DNA of 64,000 nt from the NCBI GenBank assembly GCA_017520705.1, contig JAFXFF010000040.1, positions 1-64,000 on the forward strand, given 5' to 3'. Source of the DNA: Clostridia bacterium. Its GTDB lineage: Bacteria; Bacillota; Clostridia; Oscillospirales; Acutalibacteraceae. Below the pieces are notes generated by a model. That model had not been told where the DNA came from and ran no database searches. It saw only the letters and a list, made by a program, of their open reading frames with translations. Shown here piece by piece: positions 57,001-64,000 of the stretch (position 1 is the stretch's first letter; every line of letters starts with the position of its first letter). The translations under genes were made by a program, and so were the position numbers.

Positions 57001-57778
57001 CGTGTTCCCCGGCACCAACTGCGAATACGATTCCGCCCGCGCGGTTGAGCGTGCGGGCGCACAGCCCGAGATTTTCGTGGTGCGCAACCTCACCGCCGAT
57101 GCGGTGGCCGAGAGCGTGGAGACTTTCTCCAAGAAGGTGGCGGAAGCTCAGGCCATCTTCGTTCCCGGCGGCTTCTCCGGCGGCGACGAGCCGGACGGCT
57201 CCGCCAAGTTTATCACCGCCTTCTTCCGCAACGCCGCCGTCAAGGAAGCGGTCACCGACCTGCTGGATAACCGCGACGGCCTGATGTGCGGCATCTGCAA
57301 CGGTTTCCAAGCCTTGATTAAATTGGGTCTGGTGCCCTACGGCAAGATCATCGACACGGATGAAAATTGCCCCACCCTGACCTTTAACAACATCAACCGC
57401 CACCAGTCCCGCATCGTCCACACCCGCATCGCGTCGGTGAAATCCCCGTGGCTAAGCTTAATGCAGGTGGGCGACATCGTCAACGTGCCCATCTCCCACG
57501 GCGAGGGCAAATTCCTCTGCTCGCCCGAACTGGCTCTGCAGCTGGCTGAGAACGGTCAGATTGCCACCCAGTACGTGGATTTGGACGGCAACCCCACCAA
57601 CGCTATCAACTTCAATCCCAACGGCTCGCTGTTCGCCATCGAGGGCATCACCTCGCCCGACGGCCGCGTGTTCGGTAAGATGGGTCACAGCGAGCGCATC
57701 GCCGACGGCCTGTACCGCAACGTCCCCGGTGAATACGACATCCGTATGTTTGAGGCGGCTGTGAAGTATTTTAAGTAA
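54089..57778 (+). CDS. purL: Phosphoribosylformylglycinamidine synthase, single-chain
   Basis: A 1229-residue enzyme making FGAM from FGAR, glutamine and ATP. It is a one-chain form combining PurS-like, PurL and PurQ parts. The N-terminal 150 residues are PurS-like; SDHCRHTTFSTHF and FKNETHNHPTEIEPFGGAATCIGG mark the synthetase; the C-terminal glutaminase has PVFPGTNCEYDSARAVERAG, nucleophile Cys1070 in MCGICNGFQAL and HGEGKF. It starts two bases after the purD stop, with GCAGGAGG overlapping the purD end. An intact glutaminase here contrasts with the PurF protein of this operon. Confidence 0.95.
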   Translation: MVFRVYVEKKEGLDNEARALLGEARTLLGIEGLEAVRLYNRYDAEGLSADLFEYAKNTVFAEPQLDNVSSEVTAEGATIFAVEYLPGQYDQRADSAAQCIQIISQQERPIIRTARVYALYGTLTEDDIAAIKKHVINPVESREASLDLPATLAVEHAIPAPVATIEGFVAMDHAALSELLDNMGLAMDVDDLAFLQTYFRDEEGRNPTVTEIRVVDTYWSDHCRHTTFSTHFDSVVIHDPAVQEAYERYLDARVEVYGEEKAAARPQTLMDIATLATKVLKKRGLTPELDESEEINACSIHLTATVNGEEQDWLLMFKNETHNHPTEIEPFGGAATCIGGCIRDPLSGRAYVHQAMRVTGAGDPRKTVAETLAGKLPQRKICQTAAAGYSSYGNQIGLATGHVAELYHEGFVAKRLECGAVVAAAPAGNVRRERPAPGDVVVLLGGRTGRDGIGGATGSSKSHNMKSLTTMASEVQKGNAPEERKIQRLFRNPEVTRLIKRCNDFGAGGVSVAIGELAPGLRIDLDAVRKKYDGLDGTEIAISESQERMAVVVAAEDADTFIALAQAENLEAYRVAVVTEEERMVMTWRDQTVADLSRAFLDTNGAVKHADIEVTEKDLTVLSAPLYGSLREMAADLHTADQRGLIERFDSTIGAGSVVLPYGGARQLTPAQSMCATLPMLPGQTTDTASVFAWGCDPDRLTVDPYTGAHAAVFSSVAKLVAAGCDYKKTYLTLQEFFEKLKDEPTRWGKPFAALLGALDAQLELGAAAIGGKDSMSGTFLDKDVPPTVISFAIAPIDKNDVITPEFKAAGHPVYVFGPTEESADSVKEAWDRFHTLCRRGKILSAWAVEHGIAEGIMKMSFGNHVGFKSEAELKENWHLSFPDFLIAETAEEISLPGALRLGVTTADGIIDLGGDTAIIDELYALNTATLEDVYPTKAKESKDVPPTFSYTEKSALAPAIKVAKPKILIPVFPGTNCEYDSARAVERAGAQPEIFVVRNLTADAVAESVETFSKKVAEAQAIFVPGGFSGGDEPDGSAKFITAFFRNAAVKEAVTDLLDNRDGLMCGICNGFQALIKLGLVPYGKIIDTDENCPTLTFNNINRHQSRIVHTRIASVKSPWLSLMQVGDIVNVPISHGEGKFLCSPELALQLAENGQIATQYVDLDGNPTNAINFNPNGSLFAIEGITSPDGRVFGKMGHSERIADGLYRNVPGEYDIRMFEAAVKYFK

Positions 57779-57784
57779 CACGCA

Positions 57785-57918
57785 AAAGGGCTCCCTCTAT
57801 GAGGGAGCTGTCAGCCGACAGGCTGACTGAGGGAGTCGCCACCAACAGGTGGCGTAAGGAAAACTCCCTCCGTCTTTCGCCTACGGCGAAATCCACCTCC
57901 CTCGTGGAGGGAGGCTTA
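57785..57918. repeat. Composite inverted-repeat element, copy B4
   Basis: GGCTCCCTC-TAT-GAGGGAGC, hairpins GTCAGCC-GACA-GGCTGAC and GCCACC-AACA-GGTGGC, GAGGGAGT facing ACTCCCTC, hairpin TTTCGCC-TAC-GGCGAAA, closing arm CACCTCCCTCGTGGAGGGAGG, then CTTA. Between purL and fhs. Confidence 0.87.
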
Positions 57919-57951
57919 TCCTATCCCACATCATACTAAGGAGTGTTCTTT

Positions 57952-59628
57952 ATGTCCTACAAAACCGATATTGAGATCGCCCAGGAATGTCAGATGAAGC
58001 ACATCCGCGAGATTGCCGCTACCGCCCACGTGGACGAGAAATATCTGGAGCAGTACGGCAACTATAAGGCAAAGATCGACCTCTCTCTGTTGGAGGAGTC
58101 CGACCGCCCCGACGGCAAATTGATTCTGGTCACCGCCATCACCCCCACCCCTGCCGGCGAGGGCAAGACCACCACCACCATCGGTTTGGCGGACGGCTTG
58201 CGCCGCATCGGAAAGGACGTCACCGTCGCCCTGCGTGAGCCCTCTCTCGGCCCCGTGTTCGGCGTCAAGGGCGGCGCCGCCGGCGGCGGTTATGCGCAGG
58301 TGGTGCCTATGGAGGACATCAATCTGCACTTCACCGGTGACTTCCACGCCATCGGCGCTGCCAACAACCTGTTGGCCGCCATGCTGGACAACCACATCCA
58401 GCAGGGCAATGCCTTGGGCATCGACGTGCGCCGCATTACTTGGAAGCGGTGTGTGGATATGAACGACCGCCAACTCCGTTTCATCGTGGACGGCATGGGC
58501 GGCAAGCCCAACGGCGTCCCCCGTGAGGACGGCTTCGACATCACCGTCGCCAGCGAGATCATGGCGGTGTTCTGCCTCGCCTCCTCCATCACCGATTTGA
58601 AGGAGCGCCTCTCCCGCATCATCGTGGGCTACACCTACGACGATAAGCCGGTCACCGCCGGCGACCTGAAGGCGGTGGGCGCTATGACCGCCCTGCTCAA
58701 GGACGCTATCAAGCCCAACCTGGTGCAGACCCTCGAGGGCACCCCCGCCTTCGTCCACGGTGGTCCCTTCGCCAACATCGCCCACGGTTGCAACTCCGTG
58801 ATGGCCACTCGCTTGGCGCTGAAGATGGGCGACTACACCGTCACCGAGGCTGGATTTGGTGCTGACCTTGGTGCGGAGAAATTCCTGGATATTAAATGCC
58901 GTATGGCAGGCCTCACCCCCGATGCGGTGGTGATGGTGGCCACCGTCCGCGCGCTGAAAATGCACGGCGGCCTCGCCAAGACCGAGCTGGCCACCGAGGA
59001 TTTGGCGGCTTTGGAGCGGGGTATCCCCAACCTGCTGCGCCACGTGTCCAATATCAAGAACGTGTACAAGCTCCCCTGCGTGGTGGCGGTCAACCGTTTC
59101 CCCACCGACACCGACGCGGAGATCGATTTCATCATCGCCAAGTGTCGTGAGCTGGGCGTTAACACCGTGCTGTCCACCGTGTGGGCGGACGGCGGCGCCG
59201 GTGGCATCGAGATGGCGAAAGAGGTCGTCCGCCTCTGCGAGGAGGAGCAGGGCGACTTCACCTTCTCCTACGAGCTGGATTGCTCCATCGAGGACAAGAT
59301 TGAAGCCATCGTGAAAAAAGTCTACGGCGGCGACGGCATCGCCATTCTGCCCGCGGCGAAGAAGCAGATTGCTCAGCTCACCGCCTTAGGCTTTGACAAG
59401 TGCCCCGTCTGTGTCGCCAAGACCCAGTATTCCTTCTCCGACGATCCCGCCAAGCTGGGCGCGCCCGAGGGCTTCACCGTCACGGTGAAAAACGTGAAGG
59501 TGTCCGCCGGTGCCGGCTTCATCGTGGTGCTGACCGGTGACATTCTCACCATGCCCGGTCTGCCCAAGTCTCCTGCCGCCGAGCGCATCGACGTGGATGC
59601 CCACGGCAAGATCACGGGTCTGTTCTGA
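57952..59628 (+). CDS. fhs: Formate-tetrahydrofolate ligase
   Basis: A 558-residue enzyme that makes 10-formyl-THF from formate, THF and ATP, the one-carbon donor for PurN and AICAR transformylase. [20 protein letters not shown] is the P-loop; [36 protein letters not shown] is the family signature (58228-58340 in DNA). AAGGAG precedes the ATG at 57952. It is the last gene of the ZTP-controlled operon and closes with a terminator. Confidence 0.95.
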   Translation: MSYKTDIEIAQECQMKHIREIAATAHVDEKYLEQYGNYKAKIDLSLLEESDRPDGKLILVTAITPTPAGEGKTTTTIGLADGLRRIGKDVTVALREPSLGPVFGVKGGAAGGGYAQVVPMEDINLHFTGDFHAIGAANNLLAAMLDNHIQQGNALGIDVRRITWKRCVDMNDRQLRFIVDGMGGKPNGVPREDGFDITVASEIMAVFCLASSITDLKERLSRIIVGYTYDDKPVTAGDLKAVGAMTALLKDAIKPNLVQTLEGTPAFVHGGPFANIAHGCNSVMATRLALKMGDYTVTEAGFGADLGAEKFLDIKCRMAGLTPDAVVMVATVRALKMHGGLAKTELATEDLAALERGIPNLLRHVSNIKNVYKLPCVVAVNRFPTDTDAEIDFIIAKCRELGVNTVLSTVWADGGAGGIEMAKEVVRLCEEEQGDFTFSYELDCSIEDKIEAIVKKVYGGDGIAILPAAKKQIAQLTALGFDKCPVCVAKTQYSFSDDPAKLGAPEGFTVTVKNVKVSAGAGFIVVLTGDILTMPGLPKSPAAERIDVDAHGKITGLF

Positions 59629-59634
59629 TGATAG

Positions 59635-59669
59635 AAAGAGGTGTGTTGCCAAGCAACACACCTCTTTTC
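59635..59669 (+). terminator. Terminator of the purine operon
   Basis: AAAGAGGTGTGTTGC (59635-59649) pairs with GCAACACACCTCTTT (59653-59667), then TCTTG. Confidence 0.9.
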
Positions 59670-59698
59670 TTGACGAAAGCCTACGGATGTGATAGAAT
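59670..59698 (+). promoter_or_regulatory. Sigma-A promoter of the large lipoprotein gene
   Basis: TTGACG (59670-59675), a 17-base spacer and TAGAAT (59693-59698), starting inside the tail of the purine terminator. Confidence 0.65.
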
Positions 59699-59737
59699 AA
59701 AATGGTTAATGAAATCCAATCCCATAGGAGGAACACA

Positions 59738-61993
59738 ATGAAACACACAAAACGAGTATTGGCACTGCTGCTGGCGCTGGCACTGCTGCTGACCTTCACC
59801 GCCTGCGGCAAGAAGGACGATAAGAAGCCCGACAGCAGCAAGACCACCACAGGTGGCGGCAGTTCCACTACCACCACCACCGAGGCCGAGGGCACCACAA
59901 CCACCACCGAGGGTCTCTTGCCCGATGACGAGCGGGACGGCTCCAAGGACCTGCCCTTTGAGATCGGCGGCGTGCTGGAGTTTGACGCCGTGGTCAAGGC
60001 CGGCGGCGTCACCTATTACGACGTCTATCGCGTAGGTGGCACCGATCTGACCATTAAGAGCAAGGACGCCACCGTGGAATACGAGGGCAAAGTGTACGAG
60101 CCGAAAAACGGCGTCATCACCTTCCCTGTCACCACCGACGACATTCTTAATCCCGTCAAGTTGGCCATCGGCAACAAGGGCGCTGCCGACGCCACCTTCA
60201 AGGTGACCTTCACCTATCCCGCCGGTACCAAGAACAACCCCATTAAGCTGGAGGAGGGCGACCTGGTCACCGTGCTGAAGGCAGGAGACGAGGATGGCCT
60301 GATTTACCTCTTCACCGCCCCCGAAACGGGCACCCTCACCATCGTGGATAAGTCGGTCACCAAGGGGGAGAGCTACGACATCTCCCTCTTCAACCTCAAC
60401 ACCTCTGCCAGCCGCACGCTGGAGGAGGACGGCGTGGTGAAGGAAGGTTTGAAGATGGTGTCCGTGGAGGTCACCAAGGGTGACAAGGTAGAACTCACCC
60501 TGGCCGTGTTGCCTAACGACAAGAATGAGTATCCCGCCGTCACGCTCAAGACCCAGGTGGCCTTTGTGAAAGGTGACGCCTCCGACAAGCCTGTGGAGAA
60601 GCGACTGGACTACACCGTCACCGTCAAGGATCAGGACGGCAAACCCGTTTCGGGCGTGAAGATCTCTATTTCCTGCGAGAACATCGCCGCCACCGCCGCC
60701 ACCGACAGCAAGGGTGTGGCTAAGGTCAATCTTCCCGAGGGTATTCCCACCGGCACCATCGAGGTGCCTAAGGGCTACATTGCGGCCTCCAACCGCTTCA
60801 CCTTCAAGGAGGGGACCACCGCTCTCACCATCACGCTGGAAAAGGAGCAGCCCATCGCTCCTCCCGATCCTCCTGAGGATCCCGAGGTCACCACGATGGA
60901 TTACACCGTCACCCTGCAGGATGGCAACGGCAACCCCTTGGGCGGTCTGTCCGTCACCTTCTACTTGGGGGACAAGCAGGTTGCGAAGCAGGCGGGTAAC
61001 AAAAAAGGCGTTTCCACCGTCACCTTGGACCGCGGCACCTACACCGTCAAGGTGGAGGGCACCGAACTGCGCTACGACGAGAAGGCCGCCGTGGTGTCGG
61101 TGAACAAGCCGAACATTACCCTGATTCTTGCCGCCGACCTCGACACCTCCAACACCTTAAAGATCACTGACCCCCTTACGGACAAGCTCATCAAGGTTCC
61201 GTATCTTTCTGAGGGCGCGGCGTACGTCACCCTCAAGGCCGGCGAGCGCAACTATTTTCTGTTTGAGCCCACCCGTGACGGCACCTTCCGTTTCGCTTCC
61301 TCCAACACCTACGCTAAGATCGGTCACTTCGGCACGGATATGTTTGTGTTCACCGAAAATGTGGCGGAGAATCTGTCCGGTAACGCCTTTACTCTTTCGG
61401 TGCGGGAGACCGAGCTGGGCAACGTTTTCGTCATCGGTGTGGACGCTGCCACCAACTGTGACACCGCGGTGGTGCAGATCACCCGCATCGGCGACCCCGC
61501 CTGGAGCATCGAGGACGAGCCCACGGTGGAGTACGCGGGCACCGGCGCTCCGAAGCCTGTCACCGCCCCCGCCGGCTTGACCAATCTGGATATTTTCGCT
61601 TCCGTGGAGCATCATCTGGTGTACAACGACAAGGACGGCTACTACCATTTGGACACTGCCGGCGGCCCTGTGGTGTACGTGCAGATGGACAACACCTACG
61701 CCTCCATTGTGGGTATGCTCACCGAGTTTGGCAATATGACCGCGTATCTCTACAACGCCGACGGCAGCTTTAAGAGCAAGGAGCAGTACGCCCCCTTGAT
61801 GCAGCAGTACGTAGATAAGATGGATAAGACCCAGAAGGTCTATCCCCTGACCAAGGATCTCAAATATATGCTGGATAACTACGGCAACTGCCAGAATTGG
61901 TGGAACGAGGGTGAGCCCGGCTACCTCTTTGAAGAGGTGGAGGGGGTCAATCCCGCCAACGCCTGGATGTTCCTCTACTGCTACAAGAAATAA
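59738..61993 (+). CDS. Large surface lipoprotein with Ig-like/Cna-B-like repeats
   Basis: A 751-residue lipoprotein: signal peptide with lipobox FTAC (Cys23), then a T/G/S-rich linker of about 40 residues (KTTTGGGSSTTTTTEAEG). The middle has two related beta modules that both begin DYTVT.(K/L)QD..G.P..G (about residues 290-370 and 390-465), like carboxypeptidase-regulatory or Cna-B folds. The C-terminal 250 residues form two beta-rich domains without a known motif. AGGAGG fixes the ATG. It is likely exposed on the outer face of the membrane; binding partner unknown. It resembles the other lipoproteins here only in its T-rich linker. Confidence 0.72.
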   Translation: MKHTKRVLALLLALALLLTFTACGKKDDKKPDSSKTTTGGGSSTTTTTEAEGTTTTTEGLLPDDERDGSKDLPFEIGGVLEFDAVVKAGGVTYYDVYRVGGTDLTIKSKDATVEYEGKVYEPKNGVITFPVTTDDILNPVKLAIGNKGAADATFKVTFTYPAGTKNNPIKLEEGDLVTVLKAGDEDGLIYLFTAPETGTLTIVDKSVTKGESYDISLFNLNTSASRTLEEDGVVKEGLKMVSVEVTKGDKVELTLAVLPNDKNEYPAVTLKTQVAFVKGDASDKPVEKRLDYTVTVKDQDGKPVSGVKISISCENIAATAATDSKGVAKVNLPEGIPTGTIEVPKGYIAASNRFTFKEGTTALTITLEKEQPIAPPDPPEDPEVTTMDYTVTLQDGNGNPLGGLSVTFYLGDKQVAKQAGNKKGVSTVTLDRGTYTVKVEGTELRYDEKAAVVSVNKPNITLILAADLDTSNTLKITDPLTDKLIKVPYLSEGAAYVTLKAGERNYFLFEPTRDGTFRFASSNTYAKIGHFGTDMFVFTENVAENLSGNAFTLSVRETELGNVFVIGVDAATNCDTAVVQITRIGDPAWSIEDEPTVEYAGTGAPKPVTAPAGLTNLDIFASVEHHLVYNDKDGYYHLDTAGGPVVYVQMDNTYASIVGMLTEFGNMTAYLYNADGSFKSKEQYAPLMQQYVDKMDKTQKVYPLTKDLKYMLDNYGNCQNWWNEGEPGYLFEEVEGVNPANAWMFLYCYKK

Positions 61994-62002
61994 AGAGCAA
62001 AC

Positions 62003-62037
62003 AAAAATCCCGTGTGCGATGAGCACACGGGATTTTT
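62003..62037. terminator. Bidirectional terminator between convergent genes
   Basis: AAAAATCCCGTGTGC (62003-62017) pairs with GCACACGGGATTTTT (62023-62037) with a five-base loop. Confidence 0.92.
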
Positions 62038-62042
62038 TTATG

Positions 62043-63572
62043 TTACTTACCCAGGGCCTCTTTCACGGCATTTTCCAGTGTCGCGTGATCGATGGCGCCG
62101 GGGAATACGTGGGTGATGATACCGTTCTCATCCACAATCACGGTGCGGGGGTAGGCGTTGTTGACGCCACCCAGCATGGTGTAGTAGCCGGTACGCAGCA
62201 ATTCGTACTGGGGATCGGAGGGATCCACACCTTCGGGGACAAAGTCACTGAGGAATACGATGGGGCTGTCGGGATACTCCTCAGTGATGAACTTAGGCGC
62301 AAAGGAGGGGAACATACCGTGTACCGCCACCACCGTCACCTGGTCGGCGTATTTCTTTGCCACGTCGTCAAAGTGGGGCAGTTCCGCCACGCAGGGACCG
62401 CAGGTGGTATACCAGAAGTTGATGACCGTCACCCGACCCAGGGTGGTGGGATCCATGGTCTTCTCTTGGATGCCGTCGGCGGTGATGATGGGCAGGTCGT
62501 AGCCGTAGCACAGGTCGCCTACCTGATTGCCGCGATCGGTATCCACTTGGATGGTTACTTTTTTGGTGGACACCTTCCAGTGGTACACACCGGTACCCAC
62601 AAGAATGGCCAGAAGCGCCACGGTGGCAACCAGACGGGTCACAAACCGCTTTTTTCGGTTGGGCTTGGTCGCTGAAGGATCCTCGGCGGCGGAAATCTCA
62701 TTCTTGGGGAGCAGGATCTTCGGCCCTTTCCACTGGATGGCGTTGGTGGGGCAGACGGCCACACACTCGCCGCAGCTGATGCATTCGGGGTCGCCCACGT
62801 GGTGGATGTCCATCTCGCAGTGGGCGATGCAGCGGTTGCAGTCCACGCACTTGTCGCGGTTTAATTTGATGCCGAAGATGGAGAAGCGGTTAAACAGACC
62901 GTACAAGGCGCCCAGAGGGCAGAGAAAACGGCAGAAGAGGCGGAAGATGAAGACACAGCCCACCAGAATGCTCACCATCAGCAGGAATTTCCAGGTGAAC
63001 AGGGGCCCCAGCACCGCCAGACCCCAGTCGTTGATCTTGTAGGACAGGAGGGTCATACCGCCCTCCAGCGTACCGGCGGGGCAGATGTATTTACAGAAGG
63101 CGGGGAGGGTCATCTTGCGGATGGCGTAGAGGAAGGGGACGATAAAGACGAAGACCACCAGTATCACGTACTTGAGATAAGAGAGCACGCGGGTGACGGG
63201 GCTCTTTTTCACCTTGGGGGTCTTAATTTTATGTAACAATTCCTGAATGAAGCCAAAGGGACACAGCCAGCCGCAGATCATACGTCCGAATAGGATGCTG
63301 TACAGCACCAAAATACCGCACACATAGTAGATACTGCCGTGGTTGTCGCCGTTCATGGCGTTCTGCAGGGAGCCCAGGGGGCAGGCGCCCACCGCGCCGG
63401 GGCAGGAGTAGCAGTTGATGCCGGGGGCACAGATTTGCTTGGTCTTGCCGGTGTAGATCTCGCCGGTGACGAAACCCTTAGCGTTGGCATTGAAGAGCAG
63501 GGCGAAGTACAGCTGCATCCATTTGCGCTTGCTGGGCCATATTTTATGGATAAAACCTTTGAATTTAGCCAT
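62043..63572 (-). CDS. NapH-like polyferredoxin fused to a TlpA-type thioredoxin domain
   Basis: A 509-residue protein. The N-terminal 230 residues have about five membrane helices and the paired cysteine motifs of NapH/RsxB-like 4Fe-4S membrane proteins (CYSCPGAVGACPLG, CGWLCPFG, CKYICPAG, CRFLCPLG). Two classic clusters follow: C242-x2-C245-x2-C248-x3-C252 and C264-x2-C267-x2-C270-x3-C274. One more helix (LVATVALLAILVGTGVYHW) leads to a C-terminal redoxin of the TlpA/ResA type with WYTTCGPC (CGPC at 391-394). It would move electrons across the membrane to an extracytoplasmic thiol or to an oxidant. GGGGTGA precedes the ATG at 63572. It follows a small CXXC membrane protein gene. Confidence 0.87.
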   Translation of the reverse strand: MAKFKGFIHKIWPSKRKWMQLYFALLFNANAKGFVTGEIYTGKTKQICAPGINCYSCPGAVGACPLGSLQNAMNGDNHGSIYYVCGILVLYSILFGRMICGWLCPFGFIQELLHKIKTPKVKKSPVTRVLSYLKYVILVVFVFIVPFLYAIRKMTLPAFCKYICPAGTLEGGMTLLSYKINDWGLAVLGPLFTWKFLLMVSILVGCVFIFRLFCRFLCPLGALYGLFNRFSIFGIKLNRDKCVDCNRCIAHCEMDIHHVGDPECISCGECVAVCPTNAIQWKGPKILLPKNEISAAEDPSATKPNRKKRFVTRLVATVALLAILVGTGVYHWKVSTKKVTIQVDTDRGNQVGDLCYGYDLPIITADGIQEKTMDPTTLGRVTVINFWYTTCGPCVAELPHFDDVAKKYADQVTVVAVHGMFPSFAPKFITEEYPDSPIVFLSDFVPEGVDPSDPQYELLRTGYYTMLGGVNNAYPRTVIVDENGIITHVFPGAIDHATLENAVKEALGK

Positions 63573-63580
63573 GTCAAAAA

Positions 63581-64000
63581 TCACCCCAATCCGATACACT
63601 CTTGGCAGATGTTGACCGCCTTCCACAGCACGTCGAGGGCGCCGTTATGCAGTAGGCCGTATACCATCAGGCCGATGCCTACAGCGACGATGCCGCCTTG
63701 CACGAAAGGTATCCATTGTTCGCTCTTGGCGTCGTTCTTGGGGGCGGGGGAGACCGCCTCCTTGGGGGCGGTACGCAGCAGGGCGATCTCGCTCTTGACG
63801 CTGCGGCGGCAGAAGTAGGCGGTGAAGACGCCGTAGAGGGCGGGTACACCCATACAGGGCAGCAGCACCCACATAGCCTTGACCATGGAGCCGGTGGCGT
63901 CCTGCAGAGAGAAGCGGCTGACGTCCAGCGCATACCACAGAAACGCCGCCGTACCCACCGCCAGCAGAATCAGGGTGACGTAGTGATGGGTGTTGCGGGC
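63581..64000 (-). CDS. CD1871A-like CXXC membrane protein, 5' end outside the window
   Basis: The open frame runs off the right edge, so the N-terminus is missing. The visible 139 residues have three hydrophobic segments (YVTLILLAVGTAAFLWYAL, MVKAMWVLLPCMGVPALYGVF, FVQGGIVAVGIGLMVYGLL) and end in AVNICQECIGLG. A C-terminal C-x2-C of this form is the mark of the small CD1871A family found beside polyferredoxin/TlpA genes in clostridia. Here the module is fused to an upstream membrane part. It ends eight bases before the partner gene, clearly one operon. Confidence 0.65.
   Translation of the reverse strand, partial: ARNTHHYVTLILLAVGTAAFLWYALDVSRFSLQDATGSMVKAMWVLLPCMGVPALYGVFTAYFCRRSVKSEIALLRTAPKEAVSPAPKNDAKSEQWIPFVQGGIVAVGIGLMVYGLLHNGALDVLWKAVNICQECIGLG

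Overview
The window looks like a chromosomal segment of a GC-rich, spore-forming Gram-positive anaerobe of the class Clostridia, most likely in or near the Oscillospiraceae/Ruminococcaceae. The evidence is sporulation genes (spoIIE, an uninterrupted sigK), a split transketolase, strong AGGAGG ribosome binding sites, sigma-A promoters and Rho-independent terminators throughout, a fhs/purine gene set, and a family of intergenic repeats. Species assignment is inference.

Layout. 1-1277 is the tail end of a prophage lysis cassette (hemolysin/XhlA-like protein, amidase endolysin, holin-like protein) abutting a tRNA-Arg(CCG) at 1458-1534. 1633-7936 holds spoIIE, two small conserved proteins, sigK, a VanZ-like gene, tRNA-Leu(CAA) and two membrane protein genes. 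7981-15072 is a minus-strand block: a secreted membrane-anchored protein, a frameshifted membrane protein, an RluD-type pseudouridine synthase, the two transketolase subunits and a DHH phosphoesterase. 15283-22570 is a complete F-type ATP synthase operon (atpI-B-E-F-H-A-G-D-C). Its c subunit carries two carboxylates at the ion site (E32/E65) and its epsilon subunit is short. 22616-24479 holds two minus-strand lipoproteins and a PHP phosphoesterase. 24612-29087 holds a phosphoglycolate phosphatase-like HAD gene, then aconitase, isocitrate dehydrogenase and deoxyribose-phosphate aldolase.

29160-32050 is an AT-rich, probably transferred island with a frameshifted DUF2971-type gene and a gene for six zinc ribbons around a PD-(D/E)XK-like nuclease core. 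32188-35033 is trkA-trkH. 35206-44199 is the pyrimidine operon (pyrC-carB-pyrK-pyrD-pyrF-pyrE-pyrB, no carA), followed by guaB. 45762-59628 is the purine operon (purE-C-F-M-N-purO-AICAR transformylase-purD-purL-fhs), headed by a ZTP riboswitch with an overlapping terminator. The window closes with a large lipoprotein and, on the minus strand, a polyferredoxin-thioredoxin fusion with the start of its partner gene.

The most unusual feature is a family of eight composite inverted-repeat elements inside or beside the atp, pyr and pur operons. Their arms are conserved, while the small hairpins change sequence but stay self-complementary. The zinc-ribbon nuclease island is the best candidate for an unfamiliar biological system. 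Other points of note are a PurF-like protein without the N-terminal cysteine, a PyrB fused to the zinc domain of PyrI, and a PurH activity split between a PurO-type cyclohydrolase and a stand-alone transformylase.
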